Assembly (NCBI GenBank): GCA_963281255.1
Contig: OY725488.1
Span: 5,045,925 to 5,109,924 of the forward strand
Direction: 5' to 3'
From: Aphrocallistes beatrix
Lineage: Eukaryota > Porifera > Hexactinellida > Sceptrulophora > Aphrocallistidae
Length of the DNA stretch: 64,000 bases
Below, in pieces: positions 10,408 through 21,189 of the stretch. Both the position numbers and the translations under genes were made by a program. The notes below the pieces were generated by a model. It was not told where the DNA came from. It saw only the letters and a list, made by a program, of their open reading frames with translations, and made no database searches. Each line of letters opens with the position of its first letter. Position 1 is the first letter of the stretch.

Positions 10408-10603
10408 CATGACATACTAATAGGTTTTAATGTTGATATTCGTACTCAGCATTTAATTAGGAGATATCTATTGGCTCACATGACCATATTCGAGCTGAAA
10501 ATTTTCCTTGACGACGCAGGAATGTGCAAAATTCCAATCTCAAACCTCCTAGTAACTCATCTAGTGACCCCTTGTTTTGCTCCCCTATATTCCATGTGTT
10601 CAA

Positions 10604-11826
10604 ACATGGCCTACTTAATATACAGCTATATATGTCAGCGAGAAAGCCATAAAACGAAGAATCCAGTTTTAACACAGTTAAAATTTAATTAGACCGATAA
10701 ATCAAAAAACGCTTCCGATAGACATTTGAAATGTATTATTACCATATACAAACATTATATCAGAGTATCCAATGCCGCTGCCAAAAAATTGATATGTCAT
10801 CATGTGATTGCGGAATAGGTTCTTTTTAGAGCGGAAAACGTTGCTGTTCTAGTTCATATTAACTCACGCTTGCCACAGGAATGTGTTGCGTCATTTCCGG
10901 CTTAAACCATTTTCAATGGGGAAGCCATATAAGTTTGGGGTTACTACTATAAATAGAAAATCCCAAGTGCATTCAAGGGATAACTATTAAACATCATTAT
11001 CTGCATTTCTAATGCTTGATTTTTTGATAGAGCAACAATTGGAAGACCTCAAGCCAAAAAATCTGAAAGTTTTAGTTGGAATGTCTATTCATTCCTCAGT
11101 TGACATGGAAACAAAAGATTGCATGTTCAAGCCATAACTCTAAAAGTATAGATCGTAGACACTAAGAAAGTATACCATTTAATCCGTTAGCTATTACTTC
11201 CTATATAAGAATAATAGTATTCACATGTTTATTTTCAATATATTCTGAGTTATCTAGGATTTGAAGAGAAGTAATGAGATGTGACAAAATCCTAGATAAC
11301 TCAGAACATATTGAAAATAAACATGTGAATAGTATTATTCTTATATAGGGAGTAATAGCTTACGGATTAAATGGTATAATTTCTTAGTGTCTACGATCTA
11401 TACTTTTCGAGTTATGGCTTGAACATGCAAATTTTTGTTTCCATAGCAACTGAGGATCTATGCATTCCTGAGTTGCTATCCCAACTAAAATTTTCAGATT
11501 TTTTGGCTTGAGGTCTTCCTATTGTTGCTCTATCAAAAAATCAAGCATTAGAAATGTAGATGACGATGTTTAATATGAGCTAGAACAGCAACGTTTTCCG
11601 CTCTAAAAAGAACCTATTCCGCAATCACATGATGACATATCAATTTTTTGGCAGCGGCATTGGATACTCTGATATAATGTTTGTATATGGTAATAATACA
11701 TTTCAAACGTCTATCGGAAGCGGTTTTTGATTTATCGGTCTAATTAAATTTTAACTGTGTTAAAACTGGACTCTTCGTTTTATGGCCTTCTCGGTGACAT
11801 ATATAGCCGTATATTAAGTAGGCCAT
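10604..11826. mobile_element. Foldback element, ~1.2 kb near-perfect palindrome
   Basis: Left half 10604-11275 and right half 11276-11826 are inverse copies (for example CATGGCCTACTTAATATAC at the left and GTATATTAAGTAGGCCATGG at the right; GATAGAGCAACAATTGG and CCTATTGTTGCTCTATC near the middle). The left half also contains the TATAAATAG module (10948). There is no coding capacity. It is inserted in the right arm of the giant repeat. Confidence 0.8.
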
Positions 11827-11944
11827 GGTTCAAATAAACATAAATCAACACTCTACATGATCTTTTAGTAGGATTTCCTGAATGGGGAATTGTGCGAATT
11901 ATTCAGACGCCTCCAAAATATTTAACCTTGCATAAAAAATTATA

Positions 11945-12505
11945 TCTTATATATTAAAACGCTAGGTTTTTTGTTTTTTTTGTGTGTTTGTCCGAATTGG
12001 CATGTAGGTGTCAAATGATATTACTACGATTAAGTTATAAGATCTAAGCGAAATTTTCACATCTCTGCAAAAAAAATGGAAACAATTTTTCACACCTTTT
12101 CTATACTAAATAAATGACTACACTATCACAATAGAAACCATTGTACGACACTACAATAGATCGTCATTGTTATTAATACTTCAAAGCCACAACTTATGTT
12201 TGATATCTTAAATGTATTATAGCGTATGGCAATAAAAAAGATTATGTACATATTTTCACACCTTTATGTACATATTTTACACCATTGGTGAAATTAAGCC
12301 CGCTTGTATACATATATATACGAACACATTAATCGAGTTTTAATAGTAAGGATTACAGTAGGTGAAGCGTACTAGTATTTAGAGATGTTATCTACCTTCT
12401 AATTAATCAATGTGAGCCTAGGCGCCCAAAAGATGCCTCTGGCGGAACAAAGTGTCAACCAGCCCCGCAGCGCTTACAATTGAAGCGAGCTTGTTGTTAT
12501 TAATA
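11945..12505 (+). mobile_element. Helitron-type element (TCTTATATATTAAAACGC end)
   Basis: After an A, the sequence TCTTATATATTAAAACGC then TTTGTGTGTTTGTCCG is a typical Helitron 5' terminus. The interior repeats TTTTCACACCTTT. A reversed 5' end of the second family (ATTAATCGAGTTTTAATAG, about 12327-12352) lies inside, and the GC-rich 3' end with hairpin is at 12430-12495. It appears to be a composite of two families. The 1.6-kb hAT at 12514 interrupts its 3' flank. No helicase is encoded. Confidence 0.65.
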
Positions 12506-12729
12506 CTTCAAAGCAGTGGCGTAGCTTACACCTATGTCGCCCGGGGCGGATGTATTTCATGCCGCCCCTCAACACATATTTCTACCTCAACTTGGCAAGT
12601 GTATTAACTTAATTTGTGGTGTGTTTTGTGTGTTAATTTAAAATACTATTCATACTCGTATTAGCTGGAAAAAGCATGTTCAAATTCAAAATACCTTGGA
12701 AAAATTCTGAGTTTACCAATATATACTTA

Positions 12730-14030
12730 GGGCATTCAAAAAGTTCGTAACTCAGTATGGAAAAAGGGGCAATACACATTATATCATATCAAAACATTAC
12801 TAAATGTTCAAAGTAATCTCCCTTGTACTTAACTACGAGCTTTAACCGCTCTACCCACATATAAAATGTCTTTTTATACTCCTCTTCCGGAATGTTTCTA
12901 AGGTACCGCTGAATTGTCCTCCCAAGTTGCATCCTCTCATCAAAAGTCTTCCCTGCTAGGTGTTTTTTGAGACCATCAAATAGCCAAAAGTCACAGGGTG
13001 CTAGGTCTGGACTATAAGGAGGGTGATATAATTCGACAAGCCTCATGGACTCCAATTTGTCCTTCACCTGCTTCGATTTATGGGGTCTGGCATTATCGTC
13101 GTGCAATAATTTTATCCCCCTGAGTCCACATCCTGGACGACGCTCTAGATAGTGGTTCTTAAGTTTCCTGTAACAGTCCTACCCTTTGGGGGTGCAAATT
13201 TGACACACTGGGCCATATGCATCAAATAATATCGTGTACATAACCTTGCGGCCCCAGTGGTCCGGACGGGGGATTGCAAGTGGATCTGTGCCTTTCGGGA
13301 GCCATACTCTATTCTGTTCCTTACGTAATGGCTCTGAAAACCGTATCCAGGTTTCATCTCCTATACAGATCTCGAATAATCGCCTTTCATTGCAATGACC
13401 ATAAATTTTCAGGAGAGACTTAGCTGCATTCAATCGAGCCTTCTTTTGACTGTCAGAAAGCAAATGCGGGACCCAAAGGGAACAAACTTTCCTCAGGCCA
13501 AGATGCAAACTCAAAATCTCATGAACTGTTCCCGATGACAAGTCAACATGGTTAGCAATACCCTCAATCGTGATATGTGGTTCTTCTTCAATCATTTTGG
13601 ATACCAGAGAGATATTATTAGTGGTGGTCGCCGTAACCGGTCTTCCAGCCCGAAGGTCATCTGCTATCGCCTCTCTCCCCTCACGAAAACGAATACTCCA
13701 CTTCTTGACGGTAGATTCTGAACAAGCATCACGGCCATAAACTCGGGATAGATCATTGAAAATATTCCTCGGAGTGTCTCCAAGAAGCGACCTGATTTTA
13801 ATATAGGCTCTATGCTCTACATTAATTTCTGGTATTTTTGATGCCATAAATATCAGTGAGTCAAACAGCCAAATGTAAAATTGATGTAACTTCTCAAGTA
13901 TTTGATCAATTTAGATAAACTAAACAGTAAATAGAGTTTAAATATTGATCTGTAATAATCACACTAGAACTGATTTTAAATAAGGCTAGCAAAGAAATGA
14001 TAGGTAGGGTTACGAACTTATTGAATGCTC
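12730..14030 (-). mobile_element. mariner transposon 1 (1.30 kb)
   Basis: Terminal repeats GGGCATTCAAAAAGTTCGTAA and, inverted, GAGCATTCAATAAGTTCGTAA, with TA on both sides (12728-12729 and 14031-14032). The length is normal for mariner. It lies inside the hAT MITE. Confidence 0.92.
12789..13847 (-). pseudogene. mariner transposase, one frameshift
   Basis: The reading frame begins at ATG 13847 and reads about 222 residues to 13179, then continues in another frame to 12789. The N-terminal helix-turn-helix region is present (ESTVKKWSIRFREGR). Catalytic residues: D in GDETWIRF, D in LLHDDNARPHK and D in YSPDLAPCDFWLF. I count 34 residues between the last two, giving the DD34D signature. Only the frameshift near 13140-13180 breaks it, so it decayed recently compared with neighbouring elements. 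It cuts at TA targets and pastes the element into DNA. Confidence 0.88.
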
Positions 14031-14132
14031 TAAGTATTTTATGAAACACAAGGTCAAGTGCCGCCCCCTATTAAGCGCCGCCCGGGGCGGTCCGCCCCCC
14101 CCGCCCCCCCTAGCTACGCCACTGCTTCAAAG

Positions 14133-14496
14133 CACTAACTTATATATAGATACCTAAATTTTATTATTGTGTATAACAGTCAAAAGATTTTCACACCTTT
14201 ATACACATAATTAGCACAATTTTGAAAAATATGCTAGCTTCCATCTGTTGACATGGGATTTTAGGGTTGTAGATTTGAATCTCATATTCTCGGATCCATA
14301 TTATAATTTTATTTGCTTATTTATGTTTACAACATATACATAAAGTAAGCAAATTCCAAAAATTGGCTATAGACTAACTTTCAATTGACGTGGGATTTTA
14401 GGGGTGTAGATTTAGAATATATTTTCAAATCTATATAATAAATTATTTGTATACTTTTGTTTACAATAGTTATATAAAGTATACAAATCTCAAAAA
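14133..14496. repeat. Helitron-interior sequence, duplicated
   Basis: Contains TTTTCACACCTTTATACACA and two diverged copies of a TGGGATTTTAGGG(T/G)TGTAGATTT block about 130 bases apart. These match the interior of the Helitron at 11945. No gene. Confidence 0.45.
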
Positions 14497-14530
14497 TCCT
14501 TACTATAAAAACTCGATTAATGTGTATATA
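14497..14530 (+). mobile_element. Helitron 5' end, truncated
   Basis: TCCTTACTATAAAAACTCG follows an A. The AT microsatellite that should come next is occupied by a Tc1-type MITE. Confidence 0.6.
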
Positions 14531-14712
14531 CAGTACCCGACAAAAGTATTCGACCACCACTCCATACAAATAGTATTAAAGTGGGTATATTCATAAAATA
14601 ATATGTACTCAAACCGTAAGGAATACTCTATTTTTTATTTCAAATTCGTAAACTACACTTTCTAATTACTCATAATTGATAGCCTCAACTCAATTACTAA
14701 CTCCCAAGGTAA
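14531..14712 (+). mobile_element. Tc1-type MITE, one end only
   Basis: Starts CAGTACCCGACAAAAGTATT after TA, and matches the first ~180 bases of the complete MITE at 51216-51678. It then breaks off at CTCCCAAGG. Confidence 0.7.
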
Positions 14713-14894
14713 TTAACCGTTAGATGCCCATGCTTTAATTAACTTCGTAAATACACTCTATGGGGTCCTTAGGGACCCCAAAAATCACAATACAAAAAAA
14801 CACTGTTAAAAACAAAAGAAAACACCATAAAATGAAAAATAAACTGTTCTGAGGTTTTTCATATGCATAAGTTGAATAGCGACATTTCATCGAT

Positions 14895-15204
14895 GTTGGC
14901 TGGGGTACCTTAAGACCCCACTGTGGCTATTTACGTAGATGTTTACTGGGGTACGATAAGACCCCACTGTGGTAATTTAAGTAGATGTTCACTGGGGTAC
15001 CATAAGACCCCACTGTGGTAATTTACGTAGATGTTCGCTGGGGTACCATAAGACCCCACTGTGTATATTTACGTAGATGTTCACTGGGGTACCATAAGAT
15101 CCCACTGTGGTAATTTACGTAGATGTTCGCTGGGGTACCATAAGACCCCACTGCGGCTATTTAAGTAGCTGTTCATTGGGTACCATCATGCCCCTCTGTG
15201 GTCC
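14895..15204. repeat. 46-bp minisatellite, about 6.7 units
   Basis: The unit GTTCACTGGGGTACCATAAG...CCCCACTGTGG...TTTACGTAGAT repeats exactly every 46 bases. The last unit (15171) is partial and diverged. Each unit holds a GGGGTACC...CCCC inverted pair. Upstream (14713-14894) is a GGGGTCC/GGACCCC palindrome and AT-rich DNA without a gene. Confidence 0.9.
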
Positions 15205-15239
15205 ATTAAATTCTGAGCTCAGAGCAAAATGTCAACTAT

Positions 15240-16050
15240 GTGTGTGGTTTATCACAGATTTAAGATACATTTTGGCAATATTCTGACCTGTTTCAAGGGG
15301 CATGCCTAATTTACGGGACGGGACGAGTTAAGATGCCTAATTTACGGGAAGGGACGAGTTAAGATGTCTAATTTACGGGACGGGATACCGTCCCGTCCCG
15401 TAAATTAGGCATGCCCGTTTCAAGCACATTTTAAAGCGTTAATAATATATCATTTTCAAATATAATCATTCATATTTGACTATATTTGATAGATAATGAC
15501 TACTTTCTATTAGCTCATAAATTTTATAGCATTAAACCGTTAAATGGCGCTAGATTTTTGCTAACTCATTTCCGGTTAAGTCATTTTGGGCGGGAAAACC
15601 TTAGAAGTGTGGGGTCTTTGCTATAAATAGAAATAACCCCAGGTAATTTAAGGGTTAAATCTTAAGATTTTCGAGATATGGTGCAATTTAACAAATATGA
15701 TTCATAAAATATATTGCGCCATATCTCGAAAACCTTAAAATTGTTATAAAATGTATTAGGGGATAATATAAACTAACCTATTATCTATCAAATACAGTCA
15801 TATGTGAATGTCTAACAATAACGGTTTTCAAGATAGGCTCAAATGGTATAAATATTTTTCCATAGCAACGATGGAATGTAGCAACTTTCCATTAGAAAAT
15901 TTCATATTTTTCGAATTAACATTCCTACCTTGATAGTTTTGAAAATCATACATTAATAACGCTTTAAAATGTGCTTAAAACAGGTCTGAATATTACCAAA
16001 ATGTATCTTAAATCTGTGAAAAATAAATAATATTGCAGTAAAACCACATA
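15240..16050. mobile_element. Foldback element with a hAT MITE inside
   Basis: CAGATTTAAGATACATTTTG at the left is mirrored by CAAAATGTATCTTAAATCTG at the right, and further inward AACGCTTTAAAATGTGCTT mirrors AAGCACATTTTAAAGCGTT. The centre is at about 15690 (ATATGGTGCAA/TTGCGCCATAT). It carries the TATAAATAG module at 15622. No coding capacity. Confidence 0.75.
15298..15416. mobile_element. hAT MITE GGGCATGCCTAATTT, 119 bp
   Basis: The ends GGGCATGCCTAATTTACGGG and its inverse are flanked by the perfect 8-bp duplication GTTTCAAG (15290-15297 and 15417-15424). The interior is three GACGGGACGAGTTAAGATG-type units. A 62-bp relative lies at 40299-40360. Confidence 0.88.
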
Positions 16051-16227
16051 AATAATATTGCACACATAGTTTAGGTAAGTCAACATAGCAAATGGACTCT
16101 AGAAATACGACTTCTTATTTAACAATAGTACATTTCTCATGTTTAACTTGAGCGGATTACGAGATATTAATAAAACACAATGGACCCAAGATTGAATGCC
16201 TAGTCCTTACTTTAAAGAAGTCCATGA
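16051..16227. other. No recognisable feature
   Basis: AT-rich flank between the foldback and the rearranged Helitron. Nothing seen. Confidence 0.5.
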
Positions 16228-16500
16228 TATGTACAAAGCGCTTCGCTTGCTTGCGCTGCGCGGCTGGTGGACACTCATAATCCCATGATGAGTCGCTATT
16301 TTGGTCTGAGGTCAGAACTTAGTGGAGCCATAGCCGAAAAACTCCCACATGCCAAAAATCAGCTTTCTGTGCCTAGCAGTTTTTATAACAGTAGGACAGA
16401 TGTATTTAGAGATGGTATATCCTTTATAATTAATCAATGTGACCACAGGCGCCTCCAGCGGAGACAAAGTGTCCGTCATCACCGTGGGTGCAGTGACATG
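16228..16500. mobile_element. Rearranged Helitron fragments
   Basis: Three family segments are joined out of order. First the inverted 3' terminus (AAGCGCTTCGCTTGCTTGCG), then the inverted 5' half (CCATGATGAGTCGC...CAAAAATCAGC), then a forward 3' segment (ATAACAGTAGGACAGATG...AATCAATGTGACC). This suggests abortive or template-switched rolling-circle copying. Confidence 0.6.
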
Positions 16501-17139
16501 TAGGTATTCATTCTACTAAAATAATGTGGACATTCTACCGCCTATTAAATTCAGTTCTTTTGTGATTTACGTAATTAAATTATAAACTAGCAAATGAACA
16601 ATTGTTTACAATACATGCTAACTTCCCCCAGATGAACTAGATATGCGCCAATTTATTACAATTTCTTTGTTGACCAAATGAATCAAACCTAGATAATGAA
16701 ATATTAAAAAGGTCCTAACTGCAAAATAGAATACACTTTATGAATATTATTCACGAGTGTTATCTTAGCAGCGGATTCGAAGTCGCACTTAATCGCTCAT
16801 AACTCGAAAAGTATTCGTCCTAGATCAAAAATAATTATACCTGTGGAAAGAAGAGAGTTGGTGTATTTCATTTTTAAGTTTAAAATTTTAAACTTTTACA
16901 AAATGAGTTAGCAGTGACACATCAAATTTAGGTCTCAGTTTTAGGTTAATATCTCATGAAATATTTATGATAAAAACTTTTCCTTTAAACTACGTTTATT
17001 TCAGCTTTGGTGTATTATGCATTTCAAATTTCAAATTAAAATATTAATTTTTGAACGAATTATTAATATTTGAATTTTACATTATAATAATGTGATATCA
17101 CCGGGATTGAATCTATCAAAAATATCTTCTTTTGATTAC
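16501..17139. other. AT-rich stretch without a gene
   Basis: Only short biased frames. I see no transposon end or known motif. Confidence 0.5.
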
Positions 17140-17345
17140 ACCAGATCATATTTTGATTGCTGAATTCGTGTCCAACACTAAATTTTCAGCAATTTGATAT
17201 ATATATTGACCATATTCAGAGAATTATTTTGGTTGCCCGTTCCTAGCAACGGCCAGGAATGTTAAAACATTCCGATCTCCAAATTTTGGAGTAACCATAT
17301 CGAGTGACCCCTTGTTCTTCTCGGCTAGGTTCAGCGAGTACGAAT
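17140..17345. repeat. Copy of the 61.4/63.9-kb inverted-arm family
   Basis: GCAATTTGATATATATATTG, CCTAGCAACGGCCAGGAATG and CATATCGAGTGACCCCTTG match 61450-61620 and, inverted, 63840-64000. It is cut by the assembly gap on the right. Confidence 0.6.
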
Positions 17346-17449
17346 ATGCTAGTTAGAACACTCTGACATATCATATGTGGAATATATGAAGGTTTTACCA
17401 CATTCAACTATACCTGCCACAATGGCATGCCACATAACTTTCATATATT

Positions 17450-17649
17450 NNNNNNNNNNNNNNNNNNNNNNNNNNNNNNNNNNNNNNNNNNNNNNNNNNN
17501 NNNNNNNNNNNNNNNNNNNNNNNNNNNNNNNNNNNNNNNNNNNNNNNNNNNNNNNNNNNNNNNNNNNNNNNNNNNNNNNNNNNNNNNNNNNNNNNNNNNN
17601 NNNNNNNNNNNNNNNNNNNNNNNNNNNNNNNNNNNNNNNNNNNNNNNNN
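17450..17649. other. Assembly gap, 200 N
   Basis: A run of 200 undetermined bases, the usual size for a gap of unknown length. Features on either side may not be adjacent in the genome. Confidence 0.99.
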
Positions 17650-17969
17650 CGAGCATAACTCAGCCATTATTGGAGATAGAAGGCTGAAATTTTAATAGAA
17701 TATGTATACTAATATACCTCACATATGGCAAAAAATGATAATTCCTCACTTTGTCCTGACGTCATCATTACTCATCAAAATTTTAAAAATTGATAAATTT
17801 GGTGATTTTTCTTGCGCTATCGATTATAACAGTAGGACAGATGTTTTAGAGATGTTATTTCCCTTATAATTAATCAATGTAACCCCAGACGCCCAAAGGG
17901 TGCCACCGGCGGACACAAGGTGTCCTCCAGCCGCGCAGCGCAAGCAAGCGAAGCGCGCGCTTGTATATG
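17650..17969 (+). mobile_element. Helitron 3' half, then an inverted 5' end
   Basis: Contains the family blocks ATAACTCAGCCATT, GACGTCATCATTACTCATC, AATCAATGTAACC, then GGACACAAGGTGTCC and CGCAGCGCAAGCAAGCGAAG. Past an AT run, 17983-18003 is an inverted 5' end (ATTAATCGAGTTTTAATAGT), so a second copy lies head-to-tail in the microsatellite. Confidence 0.7.
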
Positions 17970-17994
17970 TATATATATATACATTAATCGAGTT

Positions 17995-18312
17995 TTAATA
18001 GTACGTATGGCCGAAACCTCTAGTATTAATTATACCAAATGGTATCCTCAACGAGTGATTGGTTGCAGAAGTATAACCAGCAATGTCGTGCTCGATTTTA
18101 GCTCCTAAATTTGCTGCTAACTTCACACTCATTAAAAATAGGTAGTCTACACTTGTCCCATACTTCATATGGGAAGGACATATAGTGACACACGTCACCC
18201 AAAGTACTAGGGTTATTGCCCATACTTTCAATAGAATCGTTATTATGTCCATGTCCAGATACATATTGTCTAAAAAGAGTGGTCGCAACACCTTAGTCAA
18301 CTGTACCCACAT
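17995..18312 (-). other. Coding-like open frame, 105 codons, unassigned
   Basis: Open on the - strand with a plausible hydrophobic stretch (ITILLKVWAITLVLWVTCV) and a cysteine-containing middle. It is bounded by a Helitron end on one side and the composite inverted-repeat element on the other. I recognise no family. It could be a fossil exon. Confidence 0.25.
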
Positions 18313-18475
18313 TTCAACAAGTACTGGCGCTTATTGGAGAAAGAAGAAAGTTTTACTAAAAGGTATTACACTAAAAGGTATTACAGCTTAAAAAAAGGTA
18401 TTACACTAAAAGATATTACAGCTAAAAAAAGGTATTACAGCTAAAAAAAGGTATTACATTAATAGAGATACTATA

Positions 18476-18610
18476 TTATGAACTACAAGTAGATTCAACA
18501 TATTCAGTATCTGAATTATTCTCTTCATCTGAAAGATAAATATCGTCAGGTACTTCAAATGAAATCGTACGCTTCCTCTTTAAGGATCTCCGATCAGAAT
18601 CTGTAGCCAT
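18476..18610 (-). CDS. Small basic/acidic protein, 44 aa, hypothetical
   Basis: ATG at 18610, stop at 18476. A basic, nuclear-signal-like segment (DRRSLKRKRTISFE) is followed by an acidic tail (PDDIYLSDEENNSDTEYVE). It lies just inside the left terminal array and has no mirror copy in the right arm, so it is probably cargo or a first exon. No family recognised. Confidence 0.35.
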   Translation of the reverse strand: MATDSDRRSLKRKRTISFEVPDDIYLSDEENNSDTEYVESTCSS

Positions 18611-18825
18611 TTGAAGCAATTAATTAATTAAGTTAGACAATGAATATATGAGGTTTAGAGTGGAACTTTGGTAGACACTTGAAACTTGTTCAAAAACAGT
18701 ACGCTAGTGAAATAAATAAATAGATTAGATACTGTACAAGAGTCACTCAATATGTTTTGAGCCTGGAGTAGTTGCTTCCGTTTTATTTTGTTGGAAAATT
18801 CTAGGATTATTCGAGGTAACAATAG

Positions 18826-18965
18826 TACCCAGATCATGATCCAATAGTACCCAGATCATGATCCAATAGTACACAGATCATGATCCAATAGTACCCAGAT
18901 CATGATCCAGTGTGGTACCTAGATCATGATCCAGTGTGGTACCTAGATCATGATCTAGTTTCATG
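18826..18965. repeat. AGATCATGATCC tandem array (left arm)
   Basis: About six units of (C)AATAGTACCCAGATCATGATC, later with GTGTGGTACCTAGATCATG. Each unit contains the palindrome GATCATGATC. The mirror array is at 23925-24000. Confidence 0.8.
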
Positions 18966-19214
18966 ATCTATAGCAGCGGATCTGAACCTGGGGTACATGT
19001 GCCCCCAGGGGGTACCTGGGGTGAATTCAAACTTGTCAAAAATGTTTACTAGAACCTTAATACAATTATTAGTACATATATTGTTTGTTTAGTTTTTTGG
19101 GATAATCGTAGCAATAATTATCATTAATTAATGACTAAGTTCAACAACATTGAGGTGGTACATGAAACATCATGTTGACACCAAGGGGTACCCCTGATTC
19201 CCTGAAGCCCTGAA
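18966..19214. repeat. Probable MITE between arm blocks
   Basis: GCAGCGGATCTGAACCTGGG with GGGGTACATG...GGGGGTACC and AAGGGGTACCCC has no counterpart in the right arm. It is probably an insertion; its ends are not clear. Confidence 0.35.
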
Positions 19215-19765
19215 GCCCTCCGTCTGGGCTCAGAAACCTCTAAAAATCATACTTTGATCTTTTTCTAAAACAATTCGTCAACCAGAATAAAGCCATTATT
19301 TGATCCATTGTGTGACTTGAATGATGTTTAATATCATGGTAACTATAGATTTGTCAAAGTACAAAATTCTTCCGAATTAGGGACTTGACTTTTCGATTTT
19401 CCACAATACTCAGCAGAAAGTTGTCTAATTTGTCCACAAAGCCTTTCACAAGCATATTTTGCATATTTAAACGCAATCAATTCATCATATCGTATAGACC
19501 AATCATGATTAATAGTTATATATTAATTTAAGACCTTCTAATATGTTTTACTTCAAGTAATAGTAACTATTCGCATGGTGTCGGACATGATAATTCCCCC
19601 CCTTTTTTTAGAATTTGTTTAAATTTCATTATACCTACTTATATATTATTTAGTATACGGTATATCCAGTTAATGTTGCATTTACTATAAAATCAGAATT
19701 ATTTGCTTTTTGATTCGTTCCTTTATCCATTATTAATTCGAAAGCCCCAAGTCTTAAAAGCATGA
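19215..19765 (+). repeat. ~550-bp inner inverted arm, left
   Basis: The block from CCTCCGTCTGGGCTCAGAAAC to about TTTTTGATTCGTTC is repeated inverted at 22800-23345, with small indels. Both arms include ATGGTGTCGGACATGATAATT-type sequence. Confidence 0.85.
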
Positions 19766-20530
19766 TATTTGTATATGTTGTAATTTTCATTGGGATTTGT
19801 TGAATAACTTGCCATATTGGAGCAAAGTTCAGTCAGTAGAAAATGATCGTATTATATTTAATCTGTTTTCTAATTTCAAAAGATTATTGGTTCTGATTTT
19901 TTCTTGGGTATGCACAAGTATGTATCCCTTAATCATGGTCGAATTATCTGTATTTATCGTATGTTTCAGAATTCTTATAGAATTCGATTAAATATTTACA
20001 CTCTGTAGAATATTTATTAGTGCGTGAATTTCTTCATCCACCCATTTGATCTTTTGTGCTTTCTGAAATAAAACTCAAATAGTGAGTTTATTTCACTAAA
20101 ATACACATATATTATCCACATTGTATCATAATGTCATCATATCATTTAGAAGCAGTGAAAATGTTTGTCGACTATGTTCTTTGAAAATTTTGAAACTCCA
20201 ATCAGTTGATATTATATCGCATATATCCAAAATAAAGTCATGGTACAATATCGATATAGAAAAGGAATTACCATATTCTCCAGAGGTTATTCCTTTCTTC
20301 CATGTGTATTGTGCAAATCATGTGTATCTGCTCTTCACAAACTCGAAATTGGCACTAGAAAGTCAAAGCCTCCTTGAGACATCTCCGATATAGATAACGA
20401 GGCAGCACAATTCCGATAATTGCATTGTTTGCAAAATATACAAGGGTCAAAAAGGCGTTAAACGCAAAGCAGGAGATCCACTCATTGACTCAAATCCTCT
20501 TTCGCGAGCTAATCAAACCACTTGGGGGAT

Positions 20531-21189
20531 CAGGGGCGTCGGAACAGGGGGGTCTGGCCCAGGGATTTATCTAGGTGCTCGTTCGGCACTTATAGGTGCC
20601 AGCCTGGTATCGACCGAGGAGCCAAGGTGCTTGCAGTGTGATTCGATTTTGGTCCCGGGTTGCTATCACCCCTGGAATTACAAGATAAACCACTGTTTGG
20701 GTGCCATATATCTTTTATCACCTCCAAAAAAGTGCCGGATTAGAAAATCCTAGATAAACCCATGGTCTGGTCCCCCACTTTTTTTGGTTTTTATTTGTTC
20801 ATTTATTTGGGACTATCAAAATAGTGTAATAGATTACAGCTATGTCGAAAATATTTTCAGACTAAAACTGTTGTAGAACCCTCCGCGTTCAATTAATTAG
20901 TTTTCAATTTGTTTTGAACAGTGTGTTTGGATTCACACTTTTCTATTCAATTTAGTCTCATCACATTCAACTGAGGATTCAGAATCCGTATAGTATTTGT
21001 AATTTCAATCCTCATATAACTTCCCAATTCGTTAGTTTGTCCATATTTAGAAAATTTGTAATGAATGATCTTAATTAAACGATTTATTCAATTATTTATT
21101 TTACTAAGATCATAACATTATTTATTAAAACTTGTTTGAATTTAGGAATCGCCCCCCCCCCCACTTTAAATTTACTTCCGACGCCCCTG
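20531..21189. mobile_element. hAT MITE in the decayed gene
   Basis: The ends CAGGGGCGTCGGAAC and, inverted, CAGGGGCGTCGGAAGTAAAT are flanked by CTTGGGGGAT and CTTGGGAT, an 8-bp duplication with a 2-base difference. Removing it rejoins the open frame TTWG|DKQTLVKC. Confidence 0.75.

Larger units (their letters stand above)
9338..11944. repeat. Right arm of the giant inverted repeat
   Basis: This is the inverse complement of 3490-6692 in reverse block order. It is interrupted by a CCGGGT-repeat MITE (10066-10407) and by a whole second foldback (10604-11826), after which the outermost block resumes (TAAATCAACACTCTAC... to TTGGAGGCG-like sequence). Confidence 0.8.
12514..14124. mobile_element. 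hAT element hosting a mariner
   Basis: It starts CAGTGGCGTAGC and ends GCTACGCCACTG, with the perfect 8-bp duplication CTTCAAAG at 12506-12513 and 14125-14132. Both features define the hAT superfamily. Without the mariner inside, it is only about 300 bp of GC-rich (GCCCGGGGCGG) sequence, so it is a MITE. Confidence 0.9.

Noticed and set aside
17377-17687. Open frames across 17450-17649
   Set aside because: They span the 200-N gap, so there is no sequence to support them.
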